Positions 22,813 to 35,446 are shown, numbered from the stretch's first letter. The stretch is DNA of 64,000 bases from Arbacia lixula (GCA_963669155.1 OZ022577.1:29079237-29143236), one strand, 5' to 3'. Notes: generated by a model not told the origin, from the letters alone. Numbers and translations: made by a program.

Positions 22813-23888
22813 TATTCAATATACAGGGTCTGGCTGCAGTAGACTAATCATTCTTAAGATGGAAAAAGGAAAGAAGAGACTGGAAAAGTGACTATTTTTA
22901 TGCGTACAAAATTTTATTTGTTTGAAAAAGTTTGAAGAAATAGCAATTTCCACAGGCGTGGAAGCCAGTCTAGGCCGCTAGAGTAATGGCAATAATAGTG
23001 TGTGTGTGTGTGTGGGGGGGGGGGGGGTTCTAAATCATCTCGAGTCTCCCTCACGTAATTTGTTTTCTTCACTGCCAGCCATGATAATCCATATTATTTA
23101 TGTGCTGGTTAGTTTGGGAACCATAAGAGAGCCGCCACAGTGAGGCGCTTTCCTGAGAAGAAATTAATAAGTTCGTACCCACTTTTGTTGTCTAAACCAA
23201 CTTTGTGTGGCCCGTTGAGAGCCAAGCTGGCTTGGTAACCGAGCTGAGTGCTTAAGTCAAAGAATTCTTATGATTACTTCTGGATCTGGACACATCCTCA
23301 ATTATTCGCTAGACAATGAGTAAATTCATTGATGCAACTTCATCACAATCCCTGTGTAACTGTCTGTGTAATCCTGCTATAAATATATATAAGCTTATAA
23401 ATCTTATATATCTAAATATTTTTTCAATTGTTTTTCTCACTAATTTTTCATTCAATTTTGGTAAAATTGCATTCATGCACATATTGTCACAGGGGTGTTG
23501 TTTTTGGTAGTTAGATCACATTTAGGCTACTTTCCTCAAAATTTTGCATAACTTACATAACAAAAACCACAGTGACAGAACTGGTTAGATATGCACTACG
23601 CTATATGCTAACTATGTGTACACTTCACAAGTTGAGTGACTTGATGCAACGTCAAACATTGCATCGGTATGAAAATCTCCCTTAAAATACATATGACTCA
23701 GCACTGTGCTTTATTTTGAAATTAAAGCGAAGTAGAGTTGAACAATACATTAACATAGCCTAATAAGCATTATCTTTGTAGTTGAATGGATGCAACATGA
23801 AATAAACTACAAACGAACAAACAAATATGCCACAAAAACCTAACCTAGGAACACCCCGCACGACATACCGGTACAGAAATATTGTATA

Positions 23889-23976
23889 TTAACCCTTCCT
23901 GTGCTTGAAAAAAATGCTGCCCTATGAAATGTATGTGTATTACGTGGGGAAATACACATTTGGCACATAAAGAGTG
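23889..23976 (-). mobile_element. Short TTAA-bounded MITE, family C, reverse copy
   Basis: Starts TTAACCCTTCCTGTGCTTG, contains aatgctgccctatgaaat and ends TTTGGCACATAAAGAGTGG. This is the reverse orientation of the 56529 copy. The right TTAA is lost. Confidence 0.55.
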
Positions 23977-24644
23977 GAAGAGAATGAAAGAAACACACAC
24001 ACATACACTCACATGATGAACATTTGACAACTAATCGCAGCAGTGAAATAAGCATCCACTGCCTGACCTTTCATATGAAAGAATAAGAGCAAAATGTAAA
24101 TAAAAAGCACTGCTCTAAGCACAACATTTTACGCATCAATAACATAAGTGAAGATGTGGCTTTGTGACAACAAGCAGACTCCAGAGACATATTTTTGACA
24201 TATCACCAGTAATTGGTCTCCTAGGCAAATCAAATATTTCAATTTTGAGTGGGTAAAGATTTCACACTGCAGGCCATACTGCATTAATCACAGAGCTCTG
24301 AGACAATTGGCGGCAGAAATGGGCAGACACGTTTGATCCAGTTCTCCGTTTCTTGTAGTCCTCCAGAAAAACACTTCTCCTCGATGGTTTCTTCATATGT
24401 AATCATGAAACGGCAAGCCATCGACCATCTTTTCTCTTTAAAGTGAATCTCCTTTTCTGTAAATGTAGGAGTTAACATTAAATTAATAAATACATGTGCA
24501 TGCATCCATATAAAAACTGTCTCTGCATGACATATTAGGACTCCATGTGTTGGGTTACCTCCATGTGCACATGCTGCTTGTGACTTTGGCCTGTATTCCG
24601 TACAGAGTTTGAACGCAAACGGTGAACTAAACCAGTGCTATTTT

Positions 24645-24812
24645 CATGGGACGCCAAATAAAACAATATGAAACATAATTATTGATTCAATGTAATTGAT
24701 TTTGTCCTCAGAATCACTCCAGTTTATTGAGCTTGTCCAAAAAACAATTACAGCAAATAACTTAGATCACCCGTAGCCTACGTTTTGTATACGGTCAAAG
24801 TTAAACCACTGT
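24645..24812 (+). repeat. Dispersed repeat F, copy 1
   Basis: Shares ccaaataaaacaatatgaaa, attattgattcaatgtaatt, gatttt(c)gtcct(c/t)(a/g)gaatcact, tttgtccaaaa-like and tacggtcaaagttaaaccac with 40945-41199. Class unknown. Confidence 0.65.
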
Positions 24813-24894
24813 TGTATGTAATTAATTGTGATATTATACATTTGTATATTATTCATGACTAAGTACTTGACAATGGGCCGTGTCCACTTTTTTA

Positions 24895-25770
24895 ACTTAC
24901 GTGGTAGATCATTGTGTTCAGCATATGATTTTCCATAGCTCACATATCAAATATATAAATAAGTGCCATGATCTGACTGCATCTGTTTATTTCGATCAAA
25001 AATTATGGGTGGCAGAAAATGTGCTTCAAAACAGTGTACTATTACCACGGTCTACTTTTTTTAACTGACATGTTACATGTAGATCATTGTGTTCAGCATA
25101 TGATTTTCCATTGGTCACCCATCAAATTCATAAATAACTGCCATGATCTTACTGCATGATTGATTCCAATCAACAGATATGGGTGGCTGAAAATGTGCTT
25201 TATGACAGAGTACTATTTTGACAGTCTACTTTATTACTAACATGATGGATCATTGTGTTCAGGATATGATTTTCCATAATTCACATATCAAATTAATAAA
25301 TAACTGCTATATGCTTGCCTCTACTAATTTCGATCAACAAATCATCAGTGTTTTTGTGAACTATCAAATCTGTGTGCTGTGCACTGTACGGATTTGATGG
25401 CTCGTAAAAACACTGACGATTTATGAGTTGCAGAAAATGTGCTTCATGGAAATGTACTACTATGACAGTCCACTTTTTCACTAAAATGTTGGATCATTGT
25501 GTTCAGCATATATGATTTCTCTTGGCTCACTTAGTAAATTCATAAATATCTGTCATAATATTAAGGTATCTGTTGATTTCAATCAACAACAATTATACAT
25601 TACAGAAGATGTGCTTCATCATCTTCATGACAGTGTACCATCAATCGCAGTCCACTTTCTTGCTAAAACTCTCAGCATCTCTCAGCATATGATTTTCCAC
25701 AGCTCATTTTATATCAAATTCATAAATGACCACAATGATATGACTGTATCGGTTGATTCCAATCAATAAT
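24895..25770. repeat. Tandem array, about 175-bp period, five copies, one carrying a hairpin insertion
   Basis: The unit block GATCATTGTGTTCAGCATAT (then gattttcca) starts at 24907, 25082, 25248 and 25492, with a fifth related copy near 25675. Later blocks are catcaaattcataaataact, gattccaatcaaca, gaaaatgtgcttcatgacag and gtgtactatta..agtctac. The third-to-fourth interval is longer (244 bp) because of the element at 25341-25423. Confidence 0.9.
25341..25423. mobile_element. Small hairpin element, family H, inserted in a tandem repeat unit
   Basis: Left arm ATCATCAGTGTTTTTGTGAA, right arm CTCGTAAAAACACTGACGAT, with inverted CTATCAAATCTGT / CGGATTTGATGG inside. It is the same element as 14200-14275. 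Sister repeat units lacking it read caacagatatgggtggc at this point, giving a natural empty site. Confidence 0.8.
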
Positions 25771-25819
25771 TGCTGGATGTAGAAAGCATGCCACCATTTT
25801 TGAAGTATTAGGGTGGAGC

Positions 25820-26120
25820 GGCCCTCAAGTCATATCTACCCCTGCAAGCTGGGTGGGACAAGCCGTTGGAGCCTGGCACGCAAGAAAAAAAAACACAAAT
25901 CATAAGGCGAAACCGACGTACACCCCACAACAAGTTATGCATACAGCAAACCGGGAACAGCTCGGAGCAGTGTGGCTGCCTAATCAAATTATCAGAATCT
26001 GTAATTAGAAAGGAGAGCTGCTCAATTTCATCTGGAACTTGTTATTCTTCGCAATTATAGCAGGACTGAAGAGGACGCCGAGATGATGGCGTAGTAACCA
26101 ACTCCCCGCCTCTCGCTCCA
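25820..26120. promoter_or_regulatory. Unique block with clustered homeodomain motifs, candidate intronic enhancer
   Basis: GC- and CpG-richer than the surroundings, and repeat-free. It contains TAATCAAATTA at 25981-25991, which fits the palindromic paired-homeodomain site TAATYNRATTA known from rhodopsin-type promoters, and GTAATTAG at 26001. This is notable in a norpA/PLCB4-class gene, but such a motif can arise by chance about once per window. Confidence 0.3.
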
Positions 26121-26617
26121 ATATTTCTCTTTTCCTTCTAATAAATAAAGATGGGAAGAGTTTAGGGCAGTGATTTGGATCGACATCAGCATCCTCAAAA
26201 AGGGGGGGGGACATTTCTACACAGATCTACATACCTTGATTATAAAAACATACTTTATATCAAGTGCAAGCACATTCCCCATGTTCTCTCAAATTCGACC
26301 ATGAGAAGCAAGTAAAAATGGCTAGATGAGAAAATCACACTACTCATCTTCTCCTTATTTCCCATTTTTGATAAATTTCTGTGCCTCCTCTCATTCTCTA
26401 TGCCTCTCTTTCCTCATCTCACATTTGATTTATTCACACAGTTTCCATATTTCCATTCATAATGTATAGGAGAGAACACAATCATGTCAGGATCATTCAA
26501 AATCCTGGGCTCTATTTGCATTGCTTTGATTATTCATGAGAGTTGTCGCTTACACTGATACAGTAATCATAGGAACTGGATGACATGCTCTTTGTTGGAA
26601 GATTACCCACTATCTTC

Positions 26618-26843
26618 TTAACCCGATGCTCATGGTAAGATTTTTCTGGCTTTGTGAATTCTGGTCTTGTTAGGATGTGAAAATGTGCCATGGAACTGCA
26701 GTAACCGAGAGGGTGTGCCATAATGCTCCATGAAAGGAAGTTTATTCATAGCCTGTGGTCTATTTTCTGTACAGCAGATTAGGCGGAAGTCACGCTGCTT
26801 AGTATCTCACTGGAGAAAAGCCAGTCTGCAAATATACGGGTAA
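26618..26843 (+). mobile_element. Dispersed TTAACCC-ended MITE, family B, good copy
   Basis: Starts TTAACCCGATGCTCATGGTA and ends CTGCAAATATACGGGTAA, with inverted ends TTAACCCG / CGGGTAA. The internal blocks match 4355, 8517, 48869 and 62614. Confidence 0.75.
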
Positions 26844-27714
26844 TCCCTTTTTCAATCTCACTGATGAAACTCCTGGATATCAAAGAATTATCACTCTTGC
26901 TATTAAAGCAGATTTTAGAAATATAATTACAGTAGATATATCTTGTGTTCTCTTTTATCCTGCTTATTTTGCAAATAAAAAAATCATCAATCAATTTTGT
27001 TACCACATAGAGTACCAGTAATACAAAGATAATATCATGTGTCTTTGGGGAAAAAAAAACATTTTAAACTTTTGAAAAAATATATATTTATTCATAAAGA
27101 GTAGGCTTACTCTTTAGTTGCTGACCTCATATTTATCATTATTAATTCATTTTTTTTAAACAGGGTAGCCCCATCAGTAAGCTTGCATTGTTGTGTTTTC
27201 CCTGGAGGCCCTGTTATAATACAATACACAATAACATATTGAGGCATGTATAGAAGGACTGAATAAGTACAAGCTTTCTACAGTATTGACAGCAGAAAAA
27301 AAGGAATGGAGTTGTATTTTTGTTTCTATAATATTGGTAGCATCAGGCCAATGACTTCAGTAATTAGCAGTGGGCGGTTGTAGAATCCTCTTATCCGATA
27401 ACACATATTGAAAGTTCCCCCTCACTTAATGTCATCTCCACACTCCTTCCCACACAACCTTATGTCAAATTGCATTAATATACTCAAGATACTATAGAGA
27501 TATATGTCTACCTACACATGCATATTTCCACTTGTTCCATTGTAATATCACATGCAAACTAGTTCATTTAATAATATATACATAGATCATCTATCATTCC
27601 ATGTCTACTTTTCTCTGTCTCTCTTTCTCTCACTCCCCACCCCCTTCTCTCTTCCCCTCTCTCTATCTCTCTTTCTTTTTTGTCTCTGTTTGTCTGTCTC
27701 TCTCCCTCTGTTTG

Positions 27715-27718
<4 letters not shown>

Positions 27719-27812
<94 letters not shown>
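27719..27812. repeat. (TC)n followed by (TA)n
   Basis: About 65 bp of TC, then about 27 bp of TA, preceded by a C/T-rich stretch from 27600. Confidence 0.97.
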
Positions 27813-29799
27813 AGAAGAAGAAAGGTTGTGATGGCGCTGATTTCTACGTGAAGACACACAAATTGAATGAAACGCCGGAGAAGAAAAATTACTCGAATTT
27901 TCGGCCATAGACCTTTATCAAGAATGAATGAATGAACAATTTACACAAAACCATGATTGCGTACAACAAGCGTATTTTGAACTGAAACTAGGGGCGCTTA
28001 TTACAAGATAGGCGTAAAGTTTAGTAAACCATATTATAGAGTAAAATCCACTGATCAACAGATATATATCTTCTCTGTCTCTATCCTCTCCCTCAATTAT
28101 CTTTTGAGTCATATTCTCCTGTATTGTCATGCTTGCTTCACACGACCTTACTTTTCCAAAATTATTTCTTCTTTTTCTTGAGATGTGTCTTCATCTTTGA
28201 TATGTTTGCTTGTCCTGTCAAGACACGGTTTTAACTTCTGTTCCCTGTTTGACAGCACTGTTTATTTGTTGTTTTACATTCACCAGCATGCTATGTCTCC
28301 GGTGCTTCTGAGTAGCAATTAGTAGTCCTAGATTTATATCCATGGAGCGCATGATAGAAATCCTACAACCACAAATTAATTGGTCTAGACAGTTTATCTT
28401 TGCAGATGAAATCTGACATCAGGAATCATGTTGGAGATCCTCCCCAACTTTGATAGAAATATCACAACATTCCCAGCTCATGCAGATCGTAATGTTTCTT
28501 GGAAGGGGGGGGGAGAAGAATATCCATACATAAACTATTTTTAGACACCATTTTAAGTGATATAGAGTACGAAGTGTATGGGAAGAACTGTACTGCCTGA
28601 AATGTGACATATTTGTGTGCACTGTGTACAAAATATTTTAAAAATTATAACTTGAAACCTATTTCTGATTATTTTTTGAAGTTATATGAAATCTATTGTC
28701 ATCCAAACTTATATGCGCACTTGCCCATCATGTTAATCAAGTAAGTAATCCAGTTGGATTTTTGTGCCACAATACATTTTCTGAGCTAAAGTTGGAAGAA
28801 ATGGGGTGCCAAATTAAAAAAAAATGCACTTTACTATTTTGTGGAACCATTTCTTCAGCTAACATTTGTACTTTTGAAATGCCCACTTTGCCCTTTACAG
28901 TGTGCATAATATTCTGGGCTTGTGAGTAAGATTAGGGATGGTAGCAATACACATGTTTGGAATACCAGAAACTATACTAAATTTGGTTTAGCCACAATCT
29001 AGGATTTCAAACTGACTACTTCAATGATTAGACATGGTATATGTCTTGGGAGTTTGTACAACTTTTAAAAAAAAATAGATAGCTGATATATCTTTCCTGT
29101 GGGAAAAATGAAGGAATTCCTATTGGACATACAAGAATGCCAACACTAAACTCAGAATACAAAACCCCCAATATTTTATAAAATGTTAATTTTATGCAAC
29201 AAAGTATTCAGATGAGAGGAAAAGGCCCATATCATACTAGCTCAAAAATTCAAACAGTGACAGTGGGAGTACTATGTGTTAGGGAGCTGGACTATTTTGG
29301 GGTTCACATTCGGATGTAAGCTTCCAGTATTGAGTGGGCCCTTACAGTTGGCTCCTGCATGCTGCATGCTGCCAATGTTTACATTGCTATAAATCATTGA
29401 TCAAATAAGAATGAGAGATGGGAGAGCTTGGGGGTACTTGACATTTCCATGGGAAGAACACTCTCAAAGTATATTAGCTCATCTTGTTGGGAGAGGAAAG
29501 CACTCGCATTATAGATACCTGTGCTGGTATAACGATATATACGCAGAACTTTATCGGTTATACAACTGATAAGAATAGAGTAAATTTGTTACTATGTGTA
29601 TTCATTAACACATTCATATAACAATGCACCATATTGTCAATTGAATCATCTGGGTCTGTCCTTTTATGGTATCTCTTATTATTTTTCTCACTTTTACCCA
29701 AAATAAACCTAAAGAGACATTTTTGGAAAACAGAAAGGTTTGATAGCAATAGTACAAGAAGTGATGAGCCTGTATCCAAACTTGGGTACTACATTTTCT

Positions 29800-29945
29800 A
29801 CATGTATAAACCAAAACACACAAGGAGACCTGTTAGACCTGCCCTGATGCACGTAGACATACTAAGACAAGACATAGGACTGGGCAGCAACAGCATAGTT
29901 ACTGCAGTACCAGACTGTTATATACAGACAGCTATCACGGCTTGA
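29800..29945 (+). mobile_element. Possible C-terminal relic of an endonuclease/RT (RTE-like) LINE
   Basis: The plus-strand frame to the TGA at 29945 reads HTRRPVRPALMHVDILRQDI then GLGSNSIVTAVPDC. It resembles the terminal motif of many LINE-encoded reverse-transcriptase proteins (R-G-R-P-x-x-T-Y-x-D-x-L-x-x-D-x-G followed by L-x-x-A-M-x-D-R). Upstream similarity is not evident and the motif is degenerate. Confidence 0.4.
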
Positions 29946-30100
29946 TAACACCACTCATATGAAGCAAGTATGAAGACACAGAATAATTTTTTTTTCTTAT
30001 TTTGAAAATGCATGCTTATTTTTTTCTTTGACAATATTTTCTAAAAAGGTATAAAAAGAGGTGAGACTTAAAATCCTCCATAATTAAACATGCAACTATT

Positions 30101-30124
30101 GAGAGAGAGAGAGAGAGAGAGAGA
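30101..30124. repeat. (GA)12 microsatellite
   Basis: Twelve perfect GA units followed by a poly-A stretch. Confidence 0.95.
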
Positions 30125-30178
30125 AAAAAGGCACACAACAGCTCGCCAGCAATGAAATAAAACACCTAGATGTAACAG

Positions 30179-30392
30179 CCCCATGTACTCAGGCTTGTGT
30201 GGTGTTTATTCTGCGTGCAGCCGGTGTGTACTCCAGCTAGAGGAGAGTGAGCCGGCAGTCACGTGCCTCGGTGCCCGGCCTCAAGTCCTGCCTGCTCACC
30301 CTGTTAGAATTAGTGTTTGTTCTGGCTACATAAGCCCATTATGCTGTATTTCCTTCTCCGGGGCTCCCTAGAACAAAGTTCAGCACCATGAT
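30179..30392. promoter_or_regulatory. GC-richer unique block with an E-box, about 1 kb from exon 3
   Basis: Unique GC-richer DNA containing CACGTG (in gtcacgtgcc near 30258) and several CpG. It has no splice-framed ORF. It lies about 0.75 kb 3' of exon 3 in gene direction. Regulatory role unproven. Confidence 0.22.
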
Positions 30393-30439
30393 GCCGTTTG
30401 TATAGCAAATTGCAAGCACTCTGGTCCGTCTACTCTTGA

Positions 30440-30560
30440 CACAGACTATATGCATGATTTCAAGATTTTTTTCCCCTTCCGATTTGTTTTTCATTCATTT
30501 ACAGGATGGAGCACGCTATCCCTACTACTACTGGGTGTATGCCTACATTTACTTTTCAAA
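30440..30560 (+). mobile_element. SINE tail, copy 1 (head lost)
   Basis: Shares caagatttttttc, ttcattcat, atggagcacgctatccctac and tactgggtgtatgcctacat with the tail of the tRNA-derived element at 30696-30860, but lacks a recognisable tRNA-like head. Confidence 0.6.
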
Positions 30561-30695
30561 TTGAAATTTCCCAAGACAGCCCTTTCACTCAAGTCCTGCT
30601 GAATAGTCCTCATGACGGACTACTGAAATGAATGAGACACAATTATTCCAGCTCTGAAGAATTTGTTACTATGTCATTTTGTCTTTTTCCATTAA

Positions 30696-30860
30696 CCAGA
30701 AATGGCCTGTTGGTTAAGTCACTGCTTGGTAAGCAGTAAATGCAGGTTCAAATCCCTCTGGTTCCAAGATTTTTTTCTTCTACCAGTAACTTTTTTCCAT
30801 TCATGGAGCACACCATCTTTATTACTGGGTGCATGCCCATTTTTTTTTCTTCAAATAATG
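30696..30860 (+). mobile_element. tRNA-derived SINE
   Basis: The head reads TGGCCTGTTGGTTAAGTCAC (A-box-like TGGCnnnTTGG), then an anticodon-arm-like ACTGC TTGGTAA GCAGT, then a B box GGTTCAAATCC. The body shares caagattttttt and ggagcacaccatctttatta..ctgggtgcatgccca with 30440-30560 and ends in a T-rich tail. The T-stem mispairs, so this is a SINE and not a functional tRNA gene. Confidence 0.65.
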
Positions 30861-31143
30861 TCACTTTTATCTACTGCAGTTTAATAAACATGATAAATAT
30901 TCCTGCTCCAACTATATAATGACATTCTGTGGGCACCCTGGCATATGCCATATCAAGTCTATCCAAGCAGCCATTATGAATAAAGATTTTTCTTGAATAC
31001 AAGGGTGATATGCTACAAACATTCAATACCGACTATGAAATACTTGGGACAAACAGAAATCTAGAGATATCATAATACGAAGAATGCACATGGAAGAAAG
31101 ACATAAATATTGCAGGCAAAAAGAGAAGCAACAACAAACTTAC

Positions 31144-31203
31144 TTTTGGTGCAATACCCTTTCGAACATCATTGATTTGAGACAACTCCAACACCTGTCC
31201 TTC
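31144..31203 (-). CDS. PLCB4: PLC-beta4/norpA-like exon 3
   Basis: A 60-nt exon of exactly 20 codons, EGQVLELSQINDVRKGIAPK, matching the PLCB4/NorpA PH-domain strand segment E-G-x-V-x-E-L/C-x-x-(I/V)-x-x-I/V-R-x-G-x-x-P-K. The acceptor is CCCTTCTAG and the donor AAA|GTAAGT. Both ends are phase 0, so skipping it would keep the frame. It is too short to stand out as an ORF and was found by the protein match and splice sites. Confidence 0.95.
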
Positions 31204-32191
31204 CTAGAAGGGAGAAAAGAAGAGAGAAAGAAAGAGGTGTGATGAAAAGAATGTTCACAATGGTTCAATCACAATTTTGTGACCATACAGTAACAACATT
31301 TTCTATAAACCATGCTTCAAAGAGTTTTCAGTGGGAGCCGATTTAAAGGGAAGTATATATTTTTAATATTTTTTAAATAATAGGAAATACTTGGAGTAAC
31401 ATGTTACCATTAAAAGCAGGGCAAGACAGAAGGAAATAAATTTCTTTGAGAGAAAATTGAACGTTTTCTATACAAACACTTACAAAGTAACAAGAAGAAG
31501 TAACCCTTTGACCCCACAGCCTCATTACTTACTTGCCAATCTGCCTCTAAAAAAGGACAATTTTTTTTTAATCATTTATGATTAAAAATCAAACATTCAT
31601 TCATGAGAACACACCCTTTGTGATGTACAACCTGCAACTAAATGCAGTTATAATATGTTTGAATTTAAGTTGCTTTGAAGTTGTCCTTTCAAGGAATTCA
31701 CATACAATGTGCACACATATTCTCAATTTTTCCAGATACTTCAAAAACACCCTCATGAAATTGATAAAAGAGTGTATGTATACACTTTAAAATCTGCTAT
31801 TTAGAAAAAAATATTTTTAAGCGATATATCAAATGCTGCCACTTTGAAATGATTAACTCTAGAACTGTTTAGATAAAGGATGAGCACAACAGCTGCACTG
31901 CACTAATTGACTTCAAAAGGAAAGCTCAACTTACACACATGCTTTTTGAACGCACCAGTGATTGCGTTGAGCTGGCATCTGGAAATATGCTAATTGCTTT
32001 GTTTATGAACTCTCAGAAATCTCATTTAAAACACATTTTTAGTATATCGCATATCTAATGCATGGTTGCTCCATAAGTGTGCCTGAATCATGTTTGAAAA
32101 TGCAGTTTCTAGACTTACAAACCTACATCTCACTCTGCAGCTCTCACATTTTTGCACCATTAGCATGCACAATACGTATTTTCACAGTGAC

Positions 32192-32295
32192 ATATTAATT
32201 CATTCACTCTGAATATATTAGTTGTTGCTCAGTGGACAAACCTTGGTCAAGCTTGTGGTTACCATAAATAACCATATTTTTTGTATGACCTTTGT
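32192..32295 (+). mobile_element. Dispersed MITE-like repeat, family E, partial
   Basis: Contains attcactctgaat, attagttgttgctcagtgga, caaaccttggtcaagcttg and ggttaccataa, the central part of family E. Confidence 0.55.
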
Positions 32296-33059
32296 ATGTA
32301 CACGAATGAAAATCAGTGTCACAAACATCCTGCTTTAAAACACAAAGACTTTGTATGAATTGCAGCCCAATTCAAGTCCATGCAAGGAGTGTATCCTACT
32401 GGCCGGTTAATTAATACTGTATATGGCACAATCACACCTGCAACTCAGAAGGACATTGGATCTGCCTCATTAAAATCAAGGGGGGGATGCTTTGAAAGAA
32501 AGAAATGACATGTTTTGACAGTTGAGTAATATAAGGTTCTTTAAAAATGTTTCTAAAGAAAATAGATGACAGGGATGCTTGTGAGTCTGTTCACAGATAA
32601 TGATGCTAATCCTGCAGGGGGAAAAAAACTTTTCATTTTTTGGTTTTGAGGAGGTGGGAGAAAGTGTGCACTATATGACATCGATCTGTTTTTGTAAACA
32701 TCACCATTTCAGAAAGGTGTTCCATTATTCAGACAGGGATGGGTACAGGGGTTGATGAACAGCGCACATAGAATTTGACAAAAGCTTCCAAAGTATCGTT
32801 AACCCATCGCAAATAGACCGCAATCACCCAAAATGTCATTGTCACTGCAAAGGGTTTTGTGAAATCCTTCAATTAAATCAGCTAACGATAGTGAAATTTA
32901 CTCCAGATCACCCATTTCAATACTAGTATCAAATGATGACTGTAGGTTAGTAGGTAGTGTACATGTTTCTCTTTTTACATGTCAACACTAATAAGTTGTG
33001 GTACTGTTCCCTAAGATAGAAGGAATTCATACAGACTATTAACAGCGTTCCAGAGAGTC

Positions 33060-33293
33060 GATAATGAAGAATTGTGAAGTAGTAAAATTGAAATGTTTGA
33101 TGCAGGGTTACTCCGTTCTGTTAGATTAGCTTGGTTGGAAAAGTCAATATTTGGGAACCCTATACTATCCTTTTTTCATATGATACCAAATACAGGCTAT
33201 TTAAAATCAATGATGTTCTACTTTAATGATATGAAATGCACCATACATACTGCCTGCCTATTTGTTTCCCATTCATTTTACACACCACTGTAG
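33060..33293 (+). mobile_element. Possible L1/Tx1-type LINE C-terminal relic
   Basis: The plus frame, with an in-frame stop upstream, reads KIEMFDAGLLRSVRLAWLEK then SIFGNPILSFF. It resembles the GGLKM-x-D-x-x-L-F-x-x-A-L-K-x-x-W-x-(R/K)-(R/K) block after the reverse transcriptase in L1/Tx1-like ORF2 proteins. The similarity is short and degenerate. Confidence 0.35.
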
Positions 33294-33366
33294 TAATCAT
33301 CAGAAACCTCTTGTAATATAAACAGATTCTCATCAGCTATAAGATGAGAATAGCGGTACACTAATC

Positions 33367-33578
33367 TGCAAACCTCAGTAACTACAATTTGATGTATACC
33401 AGTCCTGAGCCCCATTGCATAAAACTTAAACAATTAATGGTAACTCTGTCATCAATCGTAAACACCATGGTAATGCTGCTCAAGAGCCAATCGAATTCAG
33501 GGTTATGGTAGAAGTTGCCACTGGTAGCAAAGTTACCATCAAAGGTAAGTTTTATGCCAAAGGACCCTGAGGTTTGCA
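33367..33578. mobile_element. Foldback element, 212 bp
   Basis: Perfect 12-bp terminal inverted repeats TGCAAACCTCAG / CTGAGGTTTGCA, and inner inverted blocks CCCATTGCATAAAACTTA … TAAGTTTTATGCCAAAGG and TGGTAACT / AGTTACCA. No coding capacity. Confidence 0.75.
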
Positions 33579-35446
33579 ATAAATTTATGTAGTTTTGCCT
33601 GCAATATGCGTTTTCATTGCCGTCATATACCACCAAAGTATGGGGGCGATGGGGACAAGCAGAGAAAAACATGCAAAAACAATGCAAAAAGAGTCCCTGC
33701 AAATAACTCAAGAGTGCCCATGAAAAAATACTTTTCATTATAGGATATAGTGAAAAACAATGTTCAGGGTATTTGTTTCAATAGATCATCAGACTTGAAA
33801 TATATCTCCCACAAGTTAATTCACTATTTTTTTTTCCCTGGGGAGAAGCCAATGAAATGTAATGAATATCTTTGATCTTGAGTAGATGTGAACTGAAGAC
33901 ACTATGTATAAATGATGAAATGTGACCTGTCTGAACAAACCAGAATGAGAATGCAATATATAATGGTACAATACCAAGCACTCGAAAAACAGGCACCCAA
34001 ATTAGAACTACGGGTGTTTCACCACCTTAACTCTTAACCTGCCACTGTCACATTTTCGTGAATAAGAGAAAATCTCTGGCATACAGGGGTTTTACCCTCG
34101 CCAAATTAGAAGGTAAATCAATTTGATTCAAAGATTGATTTTAGGAACTGAAATCCATTTTTAACTTGCAGTCATTTGAGATGGAATTTCTTGTACTCAA
34201 AGAAAACTGTGTCATAAAAATTATTGTATACTATAAGAAATAATCATTTGAAATAAATGTGAATATGCTGTGCATACAAGAAATGACATCACGGCAATGT
34301 TTGTACAATTTATGTTTGTAATAATATTATGTTACCAGGCAACAGTATTCTTCCAGAGAGGGGCTTGGGCTGGGGTGGGGTGCATGCTTCCACTTAATGC
34401 AGCTTCTACTAGTGCTGCACACTATCTTCTTTTTGCATTAGGCCATTATCATAAAATATCACTGATAAGTCGATGTACAGTGTGGTGAATAAATCAGTTC
34501 AAATACCTAATGCTTACCATCTTAATGCTGCATGTAGCTTTGGAATATGCACAAATTATAAAAGGTTATGAAAAAAAAAGCTAAAAGTTACTTGAACATG
34601 GCAAGTAAGGCAAATGTAGCCTTGATCAGCACGGCATTTTGCAATAATAAGCCTAAATGATGGGAAATACAATACATCATGCAACATGCCCACATTGCAT
34701 TACGCCACATGGTTTATTGTATGTGCATACTTTCCGTAGTTTTGGCTCATCATTGTCAAATGCTGCGCTGATCAGTTACATTTTCTCTTTACCCCCTGTG
34801 TATAAGTGCGTTTTGGCTCCTCCTCGACATGGGCTTTACTGCGCAAATCACATGTGAATACAATTATGGGTAGTCCTATAAGTGCATTTTGGGCTTGTGA
34901 CAAAGCCAGCTTTTGTGTTTCTGCAGTCGTGCATTTTGTGCTGTTAGGTTTGTTTATTTCAAAATGATTTCACTTGCTTTTTGCAGGATCAATGTCAAAA
35001 TGAAATGACTGAAATGTGAATATTGACAATATTTGATGTTTTATCATGCCTTTATGATATAACAAACTTAATCATGACCTCAGTACCTCATACAATATTT
35101 TTTTTCAACATCACATAAACTTCATATCATCAAGATATCATGCAGTAACTTTCCAATAGAAAGAAATAAATAAAGACGGAATGTTTCAAGAATGCATTTC
35201 AACGTGTTATCGACACATGTACAGTATAGTTTTAACTTCACTGTAAATGTGCAGGTAAAAATTATGTAATCATTTTTAGTGATGTTATGAAACAATGGTC
35301 ACTTCAGATATTTCTTACATGTTTCAGCCAATATTCCAAAACCTTTGATTTTGCACAATATTGTATTAGGAATACAACATATCAAGTCAATCAAGTCAAT
35401 CTGCGAGTTTTGCAACCTCGACTTTTACCTCATCATATAAATCAGA

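Noticed and set aside
24895..25770. CRISPR-like array
   Set aside because: Units are long, diverged and contiguous, with no constant repeat and variable spacer pattern; the genome is eukaryotic.
30700..30765. Functional tRNA gene
   Set aside because: A and B boxes are present but the T-stem does not pair and a SINE body follows.
34029..34098. Another family C MITE copy
   Set aside because: It has TTAACTCTT at one side and CAGGGGTTTTA at the other, but the core blocks are absent.
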